From Sphingomonas sp. PP-F2F-A104-K0414 (GTDB taxonomy: Bacteria; Pseudomonadota; Alphaproteobacteria; Sphingomonadales; Sphingomonadaceae), in contig NZ_SLYD01000007.1 in the NCBI RefSeq assembly GCF_004340945.1, forward strand, positions 124,001 through 188,000: a DNA stretch of 64,000 nt, in the 5' to 3' direction. The notes beneath the pieces are model-generated. The model did no database searches, had not been told where the DNA came from, and was given only the letters and a program-made list of their open reading frames with translations. Below are positions 1 to 8,328 of this stretch, piece after piece (position 1 is the stretch's first letter; every line of letters starts with the position of its first letter). The position numbers and the translations under genes were made by a program.

Positions 1-669
1 ATCGCGGACCATCTCCGGATACGGGTGTGGGCCGGCGGCGGTGCCGATGATGTAAAAGGTGTCGTGGACGTTCGCGACCCAGTCACGCATCCCCTCGTTC
101 ATCGCGTCCTTCAGCGTGTGCGCGCCCGACGTGACCGGGCGGACTTCGGCGCCGAGCAGCTTCATGCGGAACACGTTGGGCGCCTGACGCTCGACGTCCT
201 TCGCGCCCATGTAGATCACGCACGGCAGACCGAAGCGCGCGCAGACCGTGGCGGTGGCGACGCCGTGCTGGCCAGCACCAGTCTCGGCGATGATCCGCGT
301 CTTGCCCATCCGCATCGCGAGCAGGATCTGGCCGATACAGTTGTTGATCTTGTGCGCGCCGGTGTGATTGAGCTCGTCGCGCTTGAACCAGACTTGGGCT
401 CCCATGCCTTCGGGGGCGGACTCGCGGAGCGCCTCGGTCAGCCGTTCGGCGTAATAGAGCGGGCTCGGGCGGCCGACATAATGTTCGAGCAGGTCGTCGA
501 ACTGCGCCTTGAAGGCGGGGTCGGCCTTGGCGGCGCGGTACGCCTCGTCGAGTTCGAGGACGAGCGGCATCAGCGTCTCGGCGACATAGCGGCCGCCGAA
601 ATCACCGAAATGGCCGCGCTCGTCGGGCTGGGCGCGGTAGGAGTTGGGAGCGAGGGTTGGAGCGTTCAT
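1..669 (-). CDS. trpB: Tryptophan synthase beta chain (3' part beyond window)
   Basis: Catalyses the PLP-dependent condensation of indole with serine to give tryptophan, in complex with TrpA in the cytoplasm. The reverse-strand frame is open from an ATG at 669 to the left edge, giving about 223 residues, so the C-terminal half is missing. Typical TrpB features are the N-terminal [10 protein letters not shown], the PLP-lysine motif HTGAHKINN near residue 110, and ETGAGQHG just after it. It lies downstream of trpF on the same strand, the usual alphaproteobacterial trpF-trpB order; trpA is expected beyond the edge. A palindromic repeat separates it from trpF. Confidence 0.96.
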   Translation of the reverse strand, partial: MNAPTLAPNSYRAQPDERGHFGDFGGRYVAETLMPLVLELDEAYRAAKADPAFKAQFDDLLEHYVGRPSPLYYAERLTEALRESAPEGMGAQVWFKRDELNHTGAHKINNCIGQILLAMRMGKTRIIAETGAGQHGVATATVCARFGLPCVIYMGAKDVERQAPNVFRMKLLGAEVRPVTSGAHTLKDAMNEGMRDWVANVHDTFYIIGTAAGPHPYPEMVRD

Positions 670-725
670 GACTGGGCGTTTAGCACTTCGTAAATCGCTG
701 TCACCCCTTCCGTTTCCGCTAAAGA

Positions 726-828
726 CCACCCCGGCGGAGGCCGGGGCCCAATTGGGAGCGGCTTTTGGCGAGTCGGATCCTCCGTTACCTCGACCTTTCC
801 AATTGGGCCCCGGCCTGCGCCGTGGTGG
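726..828. repeat. Palindromic intergenic repeat between trpF and trpB
   Basis: Two arms of about 32 nt (726-757 and 798-828) form a near-perfect inverted repeat built around CCCCGGCGGAGGCCGGGGCC, separated by about 40 nt. A second copy of the same family lies at 43769-43870. It resembles the REP-like palindromes scattered in sphingomonad genomes. In trpFB mRNA it would fold into a long hairpin and could affect 3' stability or distal expression. Confidence 0.8.
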
Positions 829-830
829 TG

Positions 831-1466
831 CTACCGCGCGCCGACCGCGTTCAGGAATGCCGCGATCCTGGTTTCGTCTTTCATGCCGGGTTCGCTTTCG
901 ACCCCCGACGACACGTCGACCAGGTCCGCACCGGTCCGCCGGATCGCCTCCGCCGCATTCGCCGGATCGAGTCCCCCCGATAGCGCCCAGGGCAGGGGAT
1001 GCCGGAACCCGTCGAGCAGGTCCCAGTCGAACCGCAAGCCCATCCCGCCCGGCAATGCGGCCGAGTCCGGGGTCTTGGCGTCATAGAGTATCCGGTCGGC
1101 GACTCCGGTAAAGCCATGCGCCGCATCCAGATCGCCTCGCGTGCGCACCGCAACGGCGACCCACGTCTCGATTCTGAACTTCGCGCGGATCGCGGCGGCC
1201 CGCGCGGGCGTCACCTTGTGGAGTTGCAGCACGTCGAGCGCGGCGGAGGCGACTGCCTGTTCGAGCATCTCGTCCTCGGGATCGACGAACACGCCGACCT
1301 TCGCGACGTGACCGGGTACGCGCGCCGCGAGTTCGGCGGCTTTCGCGAACGTCACGTGGCGCGGTGAGGCGGGGAAGAACACGAACCCGACATGGCTTGC
1401 GCCATGCTTGATCGCGACGTCGAGCGTCGCGGGGGTGGAAAGGCCGCAGATCTTGGCGGTGGTCAT
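831..1466 (-). CDS. trpF: Phosphoribosylanthranilate isomerase
   Basis: Isomerises N-(5'-phosphoribosyl)anthranilate to CdRP, the third step of tryptophan synthesis, in a TIM-barrel fold. The 211-residue protein has the family start [10 protein letters not shown], in which the KICG cysteine is the catalytic base, then [12 protein letters not shown], and the phosphate-binding end [11 protein letters not shown] and [18 protein letters not shown] 1466 is chosen because the family starts just before KICG and AGGA lies 6 nt upstream; an open frame continues further upstream but overlaps pyrF. It sits 37 nt after pyrF, with a terminator-like hairpin in the gap. Confidence 0.96.
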   Translation of the reverse strand: MTTAKICGLSTPATLDVAIKHGASHVGFVFFPASPRHVTFAKAAELAARVPGHVAKVGVFVDPEDEMLEQAVASAALDVLQLHKVTPARAAAIRAKFRIETWVAVAVRTRGDLDAAHGFTGVADRILYDAKTPDSAALPGGMGLRFDWDLLDGFRHPLPWALSGGLDPANAAEAIRRTGADLVDVSSGVESEPGMKDETRIAAFLNAVGAR

Positions 1467-1476
1467 GCTGATTCCT

Positions 1477-1502
1477 AAAACCCTTCTCCCGATGGGAGAG
1501 GG
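1477..1502 (-). terminator. Terminator- or attenuator-like hairpin between pyrF and trpF
   Basis: Read on the minus strand, a 9-bp stem (CCCTCTCCC with GGGAGAAGG, 3-nt ATC loop, one G-T pair) is followed by GTTTTAGG. It starts 1 nt after the pyrF stop and ends before the trpF Shine-Dalgarno. The short U-run suggests partial rather than complete termination. Confidence 0.55.
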
Positions 1503-1503
1503 A

Positions 1504-2178
1504 TCAGAGCGTCGCGCCGATCGCGCGGGCGGCGGTGTCGGGGTCTTCGGCCTGTGTGATCGGGCGGCCCACCACAAGGATGGAAGCCCCAGCGTCAAGC
1601 GCCTGGCGCGGCGTGACGACGCGCTTCTGGTCGCCGATATGGCCGTCGGGCAGGCGGACACCGGGGACCACGAAGAACCCCTTGGGCCAGATCGCCTTGG
1701 CGGCGGCGACTTCGGCGCCTGAGCAGACGATGCCGTCGACACCGGATTCACTCGCAAGTTCGGTCAGGCGCGTGACCTGGTCGTGCGCGCTGCCGGTAAT
1801 GCCGGTGGCGGCGAGATCGGCTGCGTCGAGGCTGGTCAGCATCGTCACCGCGATCACCTTCGTGCCGATCGGCGCGGCTGCCTTGGCGTCCTCGAGCATC
1901 GCCCGGCCGCCGCTCGCATGCACCGTCAGGATCGCGGGTTCGAGCGGGCCGAGCGCCTGCACCGCCTTGGCGACGGTGTTGGGGATGTCGTGCAGCTTGA
2001 GATCGAGGAAGATCGGCAGGCCGAATTCCGCCATCGCATGTACGCCGGACTGGCCGTGCGCGGAGAAGAATTCGAGCCCGAGCTTGATCCCGCCGACATG
2101 GTGACGGACGCGCGTCGCCATCGCCTTTGCGCGCGCCAGATCGGGCGTGTCGAGCGCGACGTAGATCCGGTTGCTCAT
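1504..2178 (-). CDS. pyrF: Orotidine-5'-phosphate decarboxylase
   Basis: Decarboxylates OMP to UMP, the last step of de novo pyrimidine synthesis. The 224-residue protein has the N-terminal YVALDTPD, the active-site signature FLDLKLHDIPNTV (the catalytic D-K-x-x-D cluster, residues about 59-71), TVHASGG, and the phosphate-binding VPGVRLPD and VVGRPIT. Its ATG overlaps the stop of the upstream LapA-like gene by one base (TGATG), implying translational coupling. Linkage of pyrF to trpF is common in alphaproteobacteria. Confidence 0.97.
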   Translation of the reverse strand: MSNRIYVALDTPDLARAKAMATRVRHHVGGIKLGLEFFSAHGQSGVHAMAEFGLPIFLDLKLHDIPNTVAKAVQALGPLEPAILTVHASGGRAMLEDAKAAAPIGTKVIAVTMLTSLDAADLAATGITGSAHDQVTRLTELASESGVDGIVCSGAEVAAAKAIWPKGFFVVPGVRLPDGHIGDQKRVVTPRQALDAGASILVVGRPITQAEDPDTAARAIGATL

Positions 2179-2522
2179 CAGGCGACGCCCGGCGGGACGG
2201 CGGTCGGCGCACCAAGCGGCGCGATCGTCACCGGTGTTTCGGCGGGCGCGAAGGCGACCGGCTCGGCGCGCGGCGTGCGCAGCTCGAGCAACTCACGCTC
2301 GCACGTCGACAGCCGTTGCCGCAGCCGCCACCGGATCGCGTGGTTGTAGATCATCGTCGGCACGAACCCGATCAGGAACGTCACCAGCAGAAGCAGCGGC
2401 AGGTTCACGTCGGCGATCAGGCCGCCCCAGAGCTGGATCTGGACGGCATTCCAATTCGATATCGTGAAGACCGCGGCGACGAACGCCAGCAGGCACCAGA
2501 ACAGGATTTTCAGGAACTGCAT
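2178..2522 (-). CDS. LapA (lipopolysaccharide assembly protein A) domain membrane protein
   Basis: Small inner-membrane protein of 114 residues. An N-terminal hydrophobic helix (about 4-24) is followed by the family signature ISNWNAVQIQLWGG and a second hydrophobic helix with DVNLPLLLLVTFLIGFVP (about 38-57), then a basic juxtamembrane stretch and a Pro/Ala-rich cytoplasmic tail. This is the LapA layout known from LPS-assembly regulators; the exact role here is inferred. In many sphingomonads a lapA-like gene precedes pyrF and follows ihfB; here ihfB is absent and the next upstream gene is a patatin. Confidence 0.85.
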   Translation of the reverse strand: MQFLKILFWCLLAFVAAVFTISNWNAVQIQLWGGLIADVNLPLLLLVTFLIGFVPTMIYNHAIRWRLRQRLSTCERELLELRTPRAEPVAFAPAETPVTIAPLGAPTAVPPGVA

Positions 2523-2627
2523 GCGGCGACCCTCTTTTGCGCTCCGATCGCGCCAAAGCGTCCTCGGAAATGCAGAGCTACCGCCACATCGGCGTTTTGA
2601 CCAGTCTTCTACCTAGCGAGAGGGGCA

Positions 2628-4916
2628 TTAGCCGATCTCGGTCCGCAACTGCGCGATCAGCGGCAGGATCGCGGTGAGCCGTGGTTCTTCCTCGTCGAGG
2701 ATCGCCAGGAACGCGGCGCGCTTGATCGCCGCGACGCGACCCGGCTTCATCCGCACGGTCGAGGGGAGCGTCGAGACGGTGATGTCGATCATCCGTTCCG
2801 ACCCGTGCAGCCGCCCCCAGAGATAGTCGTTCTCGCGGTAGGCGCGGCTGAAGAACGCGCCGAACGTCCCGAACTGGATTCCCTTCAATGTAGCCTCGGC
2901 GCCGCCGGACCGGATCGAGGTGGCATCGTCGGGCGCGATCCGGTCGACCTTGATCGGATCGAACTCGTCGAGGCCCTCGCCCTGCAACAACGGCAACGTC
3001 GCAGTGTCGAAATACGGAAAACCGAGATAGGCCAGCAACAGCGTGCGCCGTGTCGGTTTAGCGAGGGCGGCAAACGCTTCCGCGAGCCGCTGGTCGGTCT
3101 CCGCATCGAGGCGATCGAGGTCGAACGTCCGGCCGAGCGTCTCGAGCACCGCGGTCGCATCGCCGCGCATGGCCCGCACCGCGTCGTGCAGCCCGGCATG
3201 CATCTCGGCGCGCAGCCGATCGAGATACGGCGACAGCGATTCGTAGATCGCATCACGCATCGGCCCCAGCTCGGGCTCGTCCGCAGCGGTTTCAACTTCC
3301 GACAGGCGCCGCGCCATCAGTCGCAGCCGACGGATACGAAAGCCGATGTCGAAGGTCCGCAGGAATGCGATCGACGCGGCGCTGGCCCCACCGGCATGGC
3401 CCGATCCGAGCTGGTCAGCCCCCGAGGCGGCGACATGTGCGACGATCGCCGCCCGGATCTGCGCCAGCCGCCGCGGCCGATGGTGCTCCCCGGCATCGAA
3501 CAACAGCAACGCCAGCGTCTCGATCACCGCGCTGCGCTTGAGATGGCCGTACGCGACGAAGCCATAGCCCGAACTCGCCGCCGCCGCCTTCTGCGCACGT
3601 CGCCGCCACGCAATCAGCCGCGGCGCGGTCGGCCGGTCAAGGAACAATGTGTGGCCGAACAATGATTCGACGTCGGCCTCCACCTCCGGACGGATCGCGG
3701 TGAGAATACCGCGCATCCGGTCGATCCTCGCGGAACGTTCGGCGATCGCTTCCAGATTGTCGCGGATTGGTTGCTGGCGCGGAATATCGCTGATCGCGCC
3801 GATGATCGTCTGGAAGAAGCCGGGCGTGCCGCCACCGCGATTGAGCCGCAGCTTGATGTCGGGCGAGGGGTCTATGTAGATGAAGCGCCGGTCGATCTGG
3901 CGCCGCGCAGGCCGTTCCTTGAGCGCGTCGAGCGCGGGCCGGAACGGCGCGTTGGCGAGCACCGAACCGTCGATCAGCACCGCGCTTTCCGCAGCATTGG
4001 CCGCCGTATGGCGTGGCAGCACGCGCGCGAGGAACGCGGGGCGTTCCGGCCAGACGATCGCGCGATCCTTTAGCACGCCGTCCAGTTCGGCGACCGTGAA
4101 CGGTGGAAAGGCCCCCGGAAAGCTCGACGTCGCGCGCGCCGCGAACGCCAGTTCCGCAGGTGGTGCGAGCGTATCGCATGCGCCGCCATTGTCGGTGAAG
4201 TCGACCACCAGGCGATGCTCGGTTTCGACCACTTCCGCTGGCGAATTGAGCTGCAACCGCTCGGGGTGCCCGGAGAAATCGGTGACCGTCACGAACAGGT
4301 CGAGGGGCTGTCCCGGTGGCAGCAAGCGCGGCCCGCGTTCGCTCGCCGCCATCGCGTCGAATGCATCGAGCAGCAGGTTGGTGAAGGTCTTCCCCCCGAA
4401 CGGCGGCTCGAACCAGCGCGAGCGGATGAAATGCGACAGCTTGGTGCGCACCTCTTCCCGTGTGGGATCGTCGAGCGCATCGACCTTGTCGGTGCTGCGA
4501 CCCGCCGCCATCCATGCGAGCGGCATCGCCCACGCCTTCGAGAAGCGTGATTTGGGTGCCGCGTCTGTATCAATCAGCGCCTCGACATCCGCCGACGTCA
4601 TCCACAGGTCGGTCAGCGGGTCGAGGCTCTGCCCGGTCGCGATCGCCTGCGCCAAGAAGATGCCGTTGATCCCGCCCGCGCTGGCGCCCGCGATGATGTC
4701 GGCGAGGACGCGGACTCGGATCGCGCCATGCGCCTCGATCTCCTGGAGCAGCGCGTGATATACGCCTTCGCTGCCGCCCTTCGGCGTGTCGCCGTCGTGG
4801 AAGGCGCGGCTGGCGCAGACCAGGCGCCAGATCTCCTTGGTGATGCCATGCATGTAGACTGCAAGGCTGATCCCGCCATAGCAGACGAGCGCCAGTCGCA
4901 GTTCCTTCTCGCGCAT
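2628..4916 (-). CDS. Patatin-like phospholipase family protein
   Basis: Predicted acyl hydrolase of 762 residues. The N-terminal patatin domain shows the oxyanion stretch CYGGISLAVYMHG (12-24), the nucleophile elbow GASAG (77-81, Ser79) and the catalytic aspartate in IDGSVLANAPF (Asp316), a complete Ser-Asp dyad. The long alpha-helical C-terminal half fits the large bacterial patatin-related family with a DUF3376-type region. ATG 4916 (MREKELRL) is chosen because the family begins right before the oxyanion motif; an open frame extends 33 codons upstream with poor composition. It lies 19 nt downstream of the EEP gene, probably in one transcript. Substrate is not deducible. Confidence 0.9.
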   Translation of the reverse strand: MREKELRLALVCYGGISLAVYMHGITKEIWRLVCASRAFHDGDTPKGGSEGVYHALLQEIEAHGAIRVRVLADIIAGASAGGINGIFLAQAIATGQSLDPLTDLWMTSADVEALIDTDAAPKSRFSKAWAMPLAWMAAGRSTDKVDALDDPTREEVRTKLSHFIRSRWFEPPFGGKTFTNLLLDAFDAMAASERGPRLLPPGQPLDLFVTVTDFSGHPERLQLNSPAEVVETEHRLVVDFTDNGGACDTLAPPAELAFAARATSSFPGAFPPFTVAELDGVLKDRAIVWPERPAFLARVLPRHTAANAAESAVLIDGSVLANAPFRPALDALKERPARRQIDRRFIYIDPSPDIKLRLNRGGGTPGFFQTIIGAISDIPRQQPIRDNLEAIAERSARIDRMRGILTAIRPEVEADVESLFGHTLFLDRPTAPRLIAWRRRAQKAAAASSGYGFVAYGHLKRSAVIETLALLLFDAGEHHRPRRLAQIRAAIVAHVAASGADQLGSGHAGGASAASIAFLRTFDIGFRIRRLRLMARRLSEVETAADEPELGPMRDAIYESLSPYLDRLRAEMHAGLHDAVRAMRGDATAVLETLGRTFDLDRLDAETDQRLAEAFAALAKPTRRTLLLAYLGFPYFDTATLPLLQGEGLDEFDPIKVDRIAPDDATSIRSGGAEATLKGIQFGTFGAFFSRAYRENDYLWGRLHGSERMIDITVSTLPSTVRMKPGRVAAIKRAAFLAILDEEEPRLTAILPLIAQLRTEIG

Positions 4917-4935
4917 TCTACATCCTCGGTATCGA

Positions 4936-5643
4936 TTATGGAGCCGTTGCCCTGGGTTCGAGCATAGCCCAGATCGGCAGATGATCCGACGCTTTCCGCG
5001 CCGCCGGGCTGGCATGCACGCCGCAGTCGACGACGCTCAACTCGCGCGAGACCATGATCCGATCGAGCCGCGCGACCGCGCGCCGCGAATGGAAACTCGC
5101 GCCGGTCTCGGCAAACGCATAGTCGCGCCCGAAGTCGCGCAGGCACCCGGCACCCGCGCTCCATTCGTTGAGATCGCCCATCATCACCGTCGGATGCCGA
5201 TGCGCGCAGGTATCGACATGGTTCATGATCGCCGCCGCCTGCTTGCGCCGCCAGAGCCCCGACAGATCGAGATGCATGCCGAGCACACGGATCGTCCCGC
5301 CGGCGAGTTGCACGTCGGCCATTACCGCGCCGCGCGGCTCCAAAGCCGGCAGATGTAGCGGTTCGCTGGCAACGACGCGCGCCGATTTCCGCACAAGGAT
5401 GACGTTGCCATGCCATCCCATGCTGAGCGCGCGGAGGCCAAAATCGACCGGCTTCCAGTCGCTGTGCTCCTCGAGCAGGTGATGCGGCAACACGCACGCC
5501 TTCGCGCCGAAGCGGCGATCAGCCTCCTGCAGCGCGATCACGTCGGCGTCGATCTCGCGCAACACTTCGACCACGCGTTCGGGATTACGCCGACGGTCGA
5601 GCCCGATGCCCTTGTGGATATTGTAGCTGGCGACCTTGATCAT
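4936..5643 (-). CDS. Endonuclease/exonuclease/phosphatase family protein
   Basis: Metal-dependent phosphodiesterase or nuclease fold of 235 residues. The hallmark residues are all present: SYNIHKG (Asn8), ALQEADRR (Glu40), MHLDLSG (His124), GDLNEW (Asp157, Asn159) and the terminal SDHLP (Asp220, His221). No signal peptide is seen, so it probably acts in the cytoplasm. In alphaproteobacteria such genes often lie near phospholipase- or cardiolipin-synthase-like genes, and here it directly precedes the patatin gene. This suggests a lipid-related role, but a DNA substrate cannot be excluded. Confidence 0.93.
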   Translation of the reverse strand: MIKVASYNIHKGIGLDRRRNPERVVEVLREIDADVIALQEADRRFGAKACVLPHHLLEEHSDWKPVDFGLRALSMGWHGNVILVRKSARVVASEPLHLPALEPRGAVMADVQLAGGTIRVLGMHLDLSGLWRRKQAAAIMNHVDTCAHRHPTVMMGDLNEWSAGAGCLRDFGRDYAFAETGASFHSRRAVARLDRIMVSRELSVVDCGVHASPAARKASDHLPIWAMLEPRATAP

Positions 5644-5788
5644 GCGTGGGGTCTATAACGTCGCTTTGGCGATCCGGGTTGCGCAATGGTCACCGATTGG
5701 ACTGCAAATCCCGTCGACCGTGCTGGACGCGGGTCGGACTCTATCAGGCCGCGCGGGAATACGCGGCGGGCGCCTGATGCGGCAATCG

Positions 5789-6232
5789 TCAGCGAGCATA
5801 GCATTTCTGCATGCCGATCAGTCGGCCGCGACCATCCATGTGGGTCGCGTCGCCGGGAAAGTCGCGCATCGTCGCGCCCAGTTTGGCCAGTTCGTCTGGC
5901 GACAGCCAGCCCTGGATCCGGCCCTGCTGCACTGCCCAGCAATCGGCGGCGGCTTCGCCCGGACCAAAGATCTGGTGGGCACATTCGTGCGTGTACCAGA
6001 AGAGTTGCTGCGCACGCGGAAGGTTGAGAACGCGCGGATGCAGGATGATCCGTCCCTTATAGGCGGCGGCAATGTCGTCGATCGGCTGGATCATCGTGTC
6101 GACCGGGCCACAGGTGGCGCGATAGCCCGCGAGCAACAACGCACCGGGGAGGATGAGACGCTGCGCGGGGGCGGGTTGCGGGACAAGCGCCAGCAACGAC
6201 GCCGCAGCGCCTGCGAGAATGTTTTTGAACAT
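5789..6232 (-). CDS. Secreted hypothetical protein with HExxH zinc-protease motif
   Basis: A 147-residue protein with an N-terminal signal peptide (MFKNILAGAAASLLALVP..., cleavage likely after APAQ near residue 24). The central part has THECAHQIFG, an HExxH motif (His82, Glu83, His86), followed by GEAAADCWA, where Glu93 or Asp97 could be the third zinc ligand. This resembles a minimal gluzincin-like metallopeptidase core. ATG 6232 is preferred over an earlier in-frame ATG at 6268 because it starts directly at the signal peptide. I do not recognise a named family. Confidence 0.75.
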   Translation of the reverse strand: MFKNILAGAAASLLALVPQPAPAQRLILPGALLLAGYRATCGPVDTMIQPIDDIAAAYKGRIILHPRVLNLPRAQQLFWYTHECAHQIFGPGEAAADCWAVQQGRIQGWLSPDELAKLGATMRDFPGDATHMDGRGRLIGMQKCYAR

Positions 6233-6333
6233 GGGTATCCTGGCCCCGCGAAGCGCGAGGACGATCAAGAGTGGTGCGCGAAGCGCGTTCGCGTTTCAGT
6301 CAGGGGAGAGCCGGACGTCGCCGGCCTGAGCTG

Positions 6334-6564
6334 CTACCCGAAATACAGGTAGATGATGCCGCCCCAGATCATCGCCGACGGCAATGCTGCGTAGCAAAGC
6401 CCTCTCATGACCGCGGTTTCCGGCAAGACTGTTCGCCGTCGTTTCGGGCGGACAGGCAAGACTTCTAAGGAAAACACCGGGATAGTCGGAACCTGATCGG
6501 CCAAAGCATTGCCGAGCGGAGGCTTGCGTCCGAATGGGAACAGACTTTTCGTGAACGGCTTCAT
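6334..6564 (-). CDS. Small hypothetical membrane protein
   Basis: Possible 76-residue protein starting at ATG 6564 (MKPFTKSLFPFGRK), with a basic middle (RPKRRRTVLP) and a single C-terminal hydrophobic segment (ALPSAMIWGGIIYLYFG). A 112-residue version starting at 6672 is also open. Support is only the tail-anchor-like C-terminus and intact frame; no family is recognised. Confidence 0.35.
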   Translation of the reverse strand: MKPFTKSLFPFGRKPPLGNALADQVPTIPVFSLEVLPVRPKRRRTVLPETAVMRGLCYAALPSAMIWGGIIYLYFG

Positions 6565-6672
6565 GCCCTGTCTCCGCCGATGTCGGTCAAATCGCGTCAT
6601 CCGTGTCGTCGCCGGCAGCGACGCATGGGATGTTCCCGAACTCTTTGGCTTGGTGCGACTTAGCGCATCCAT

Positions 6673-6837
6673 CGTGGCGGGGTGGTAGCGATAAATCGCC
6701 GAACCGAGCCGAACCTGTGTTGGTCGTACTTGATAAACGTATGTTAGCTGCTAAAGATGCATCAATTAAAATATAAACCTAGATTAAGAATCTTGATATC
6801 GGCCCAGTAAAGGGTGGATGATTAAAGCGATCAAAAC
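6673..6837 (+). promoter_or_regulatory. AT-rich upstream region of the 2OG oxygenase gene
   Basis: Clearly AT-rich compared with its surroundings, especially 6720-6800 (for example AATTAAAATATAAACC), just before the plus-strand oxygenase gene. A promoter is likely here, but I cannot assign -35 and -10 boxes with confidence. AAGGG about 25 nt before the ATG is too far to be a normal ribosome binding site. Confidence 0.4.
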
Positions 6838-7590
6838 ATGTCTGAATTTCTAGATACTGACGCTTGGCCAACAGATGACTCCTATAACACTTCGCTGATC
6901 TCCGCACCATTGTCAGCACTTGATCTACGCGATGGGCACATGGAAGCATTGGCCCGCTCCGATTCTGCGGCGCGTGTTCGGGAACGGATCGCGCATTATC
7001 CCGGTGCTGTCCGGATCCCGGCCAATGGCGTCGAACTCTACGTCGTCCGAAATTTCATCACGGTCGAGGAATGCCAGGCGCTGATTCGGCTCATCGATGC
7101 CGAGCGTGTACCGTCGCCCGTCGTCTCCGATGATCCGGTGCCGTCGTATCGGACCAGCGAAACCTGTTATCTTTATCCCGGACCCGATGCGGTGACGGTG
7201 GTCGAGAACAGGCTCGACGATGTCACCGGGATCGAGCCAATATTTGGCGAAGCCTTGCAGGGTCAGCGCTATGCGGTCGGGCAAGAGTTCAAACCGCATC
7301 ACGACTTCTTCGATACTGGCCAGCATTACTGGCGGAACCAGGTGCCGATCGGCGGACAGCGGACATGGTCGGCAATGACGTTTCTCAACGAGCCGGCATT
7401 GGGCGGGCGGACGAACTTTCCGACCGCTGGCGTGGTGATCGCACCGAAGGCCGGCAATCTGGTTATCTGGAACAACATGGATGCGCTGGGCAGGCCGAAT
7501 CCCGGATCGCTGCATCAGGGTATGCCGGTCGAGCAGGGCGTCAAATACGTGCTGACCAAATGGTATCGCGAGCGGCCCTGGTGCCAGTAA
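6838..7590 (+). CDS. 2OG-Fe(II) oxygenase, prolyl 4-hydroxylase-like
   Basis: Predicted 2-oxoglutarate- and iron-dependent dioxygenase of 250 residues. The iron triad is visible: HxD at His154-x-Asp156 within EFKPHHDFFD, the distal His226 in SLHQGMPV, and the 2-oxoglutarate lysine Lys236 in GVKYVLTKWYRERPW. The segment WSAMTFLNEPALGGRTNFP is the P4H core strand with its GGxTxFP motif. No signal peptide is present. The natural substrate is unknown; bacterial homologues may hydroxylate prolines or small molecules. The gene stands alone on the plus strand and converges on the L,D-transpeptidase gene. Confidence 0.92.
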   Translation: MSEFLDTDAWPTDDSYNTSLISAPLSALDLRDGHMEALARSDSAARVRERIAHYPGAVRIPANGVELYVVRNFITVEECQALIRLIDAERVPSPVVSDDPVPSYRTSETCYLYPGPDAVTVVENRLDDVTGIEPIFGEALQGQRYAVGQEFKPHHDFFDTGQHYWRNQVPIGGQRTWSAMTFLNEPALGGRTNFPTAGVVIAPKAGNLVIWNNMDALGRPNPGSLHQGMPVEQGVKYVLTKWYRERPWCQ

Positions 7591-7615
7591 CGTAGCGACC
7601 CGCTAGCGGGATCGT

Positions 7616-7647
7616 CGTGATCCTCTCCGACGTGGGGGAGGATCACG
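7616..7647. terminator. Bidirectional hairpin between convergent genes
   Basis: A 10-bp perfect stem (CGTGATCCTC with GAGGATCACG, 12-nt loop) lies between the oxygenase stop and the L,D-transpeptidase stop. A smaller palindrome, CCCGCTAGCGGG, lies just before it. There is no U-run, so it is at best a weak or Rho-assisted terminator for both directions. Confidence 0.45.
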
Positions 7648-7652
7648 ATGCG

Positions 7653-8327
7653 TTAGCCCGCCGCCGCGACCGGCACGGCGAAGACGCTGCGGAGCGGCCT
7701 GGTCTCGGGCAGGATGTAGACGATGCCGACGGTGCCGGTGAACAAGGGCTTGACCACGTCGTCGTAGAATTTGGCGGGTACGTTGACGCAGCCATACGAG
7801 ATCCGGTTGTCGCTGGGTGTCGGCGATGCGAGTCGACCCGCACGGTTGTCGATCCGGCGGCCTACGATCACGCGGTGCATCGACAGCGCGGCGTCATAGT
7901 CGATCCACAGGATATCCTGCTCGAAATCGCGACCGAGCGAGGCCTTGAACCGGCCCGCAGGGGTGGTGCGTTCGGCCGGCGTAATCGTCGCGAGCTTGCG
8001 CTGGCCGATGCCGGGTACGCTCGCATCGCCGCGCGCCATGCCGAGCAAGGCTGGCGCCGTGCCGCGCAATCCACCGGTGGCGTCGAACGCGAACACGACG
8101 GCGTTCACCTTGTCGATGACGATGAACGGCAGGCTTTGGTTATCGCGCGATGCTGCAACCCAGTTCGCGGTGTCCCGCGCATCGTTCGACACTGTCTCGG
8201 TCCCGAATCGGGCGACGCTTTCGGCCGATACTGGTTGCGCCACACCCTGGGATGTCGCCGCAAGCCCCATGAGTCCCGCCATAAGCGTTACGCACCAGCC
8301 GCTCTGGAGAGCATCCCGACCGATCAT
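7653..8327 (-). CDS. L,D-transpeptidase family (YkuD) protein
   Basis: A 224-residue exported protein (signal-like N-terminus to about residue 30) with the YkuD active-site region: SMHRV followed by DNRISYGCVNVPAKFYD, where the cysteine is the nucleophile. The canonical motif is [ST]HGC; here the histidine is tyrosine (SYGC), a variant to note. The family cross-links peptidoglycan stem peptides or attaches outer-membrane proteins to peptidoglycan. Its ATG begins one base after the stop of the FHA-type exoprotein gene, so the two are almost certainly cotranscribed and probably translationally coupled. This suggests a role in anchoring or accommodating that exoprotein. Confidence 0.85.
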   Translation of the reverse strand: MIGRDALQSGWCVTLMAGLMGLAATSQGVAQPVSAESVARFGTETVSNDARDTANWVAASRDNQSLPFIVIDKVNAVVFAFDATGGLRGTAPALLGMARGDASVPGIGQRKLATITPAERTTPAGRFKASLGRDFEQDILWIDYDAALSMHRVIVGRRIDNRAGRLASPTPSDNRISYGCVNVPAKFYDDVVKPLFTGTVGIVYILPETRPLRSVFAVPVAAAG

Positions 8328-8328
8328 C

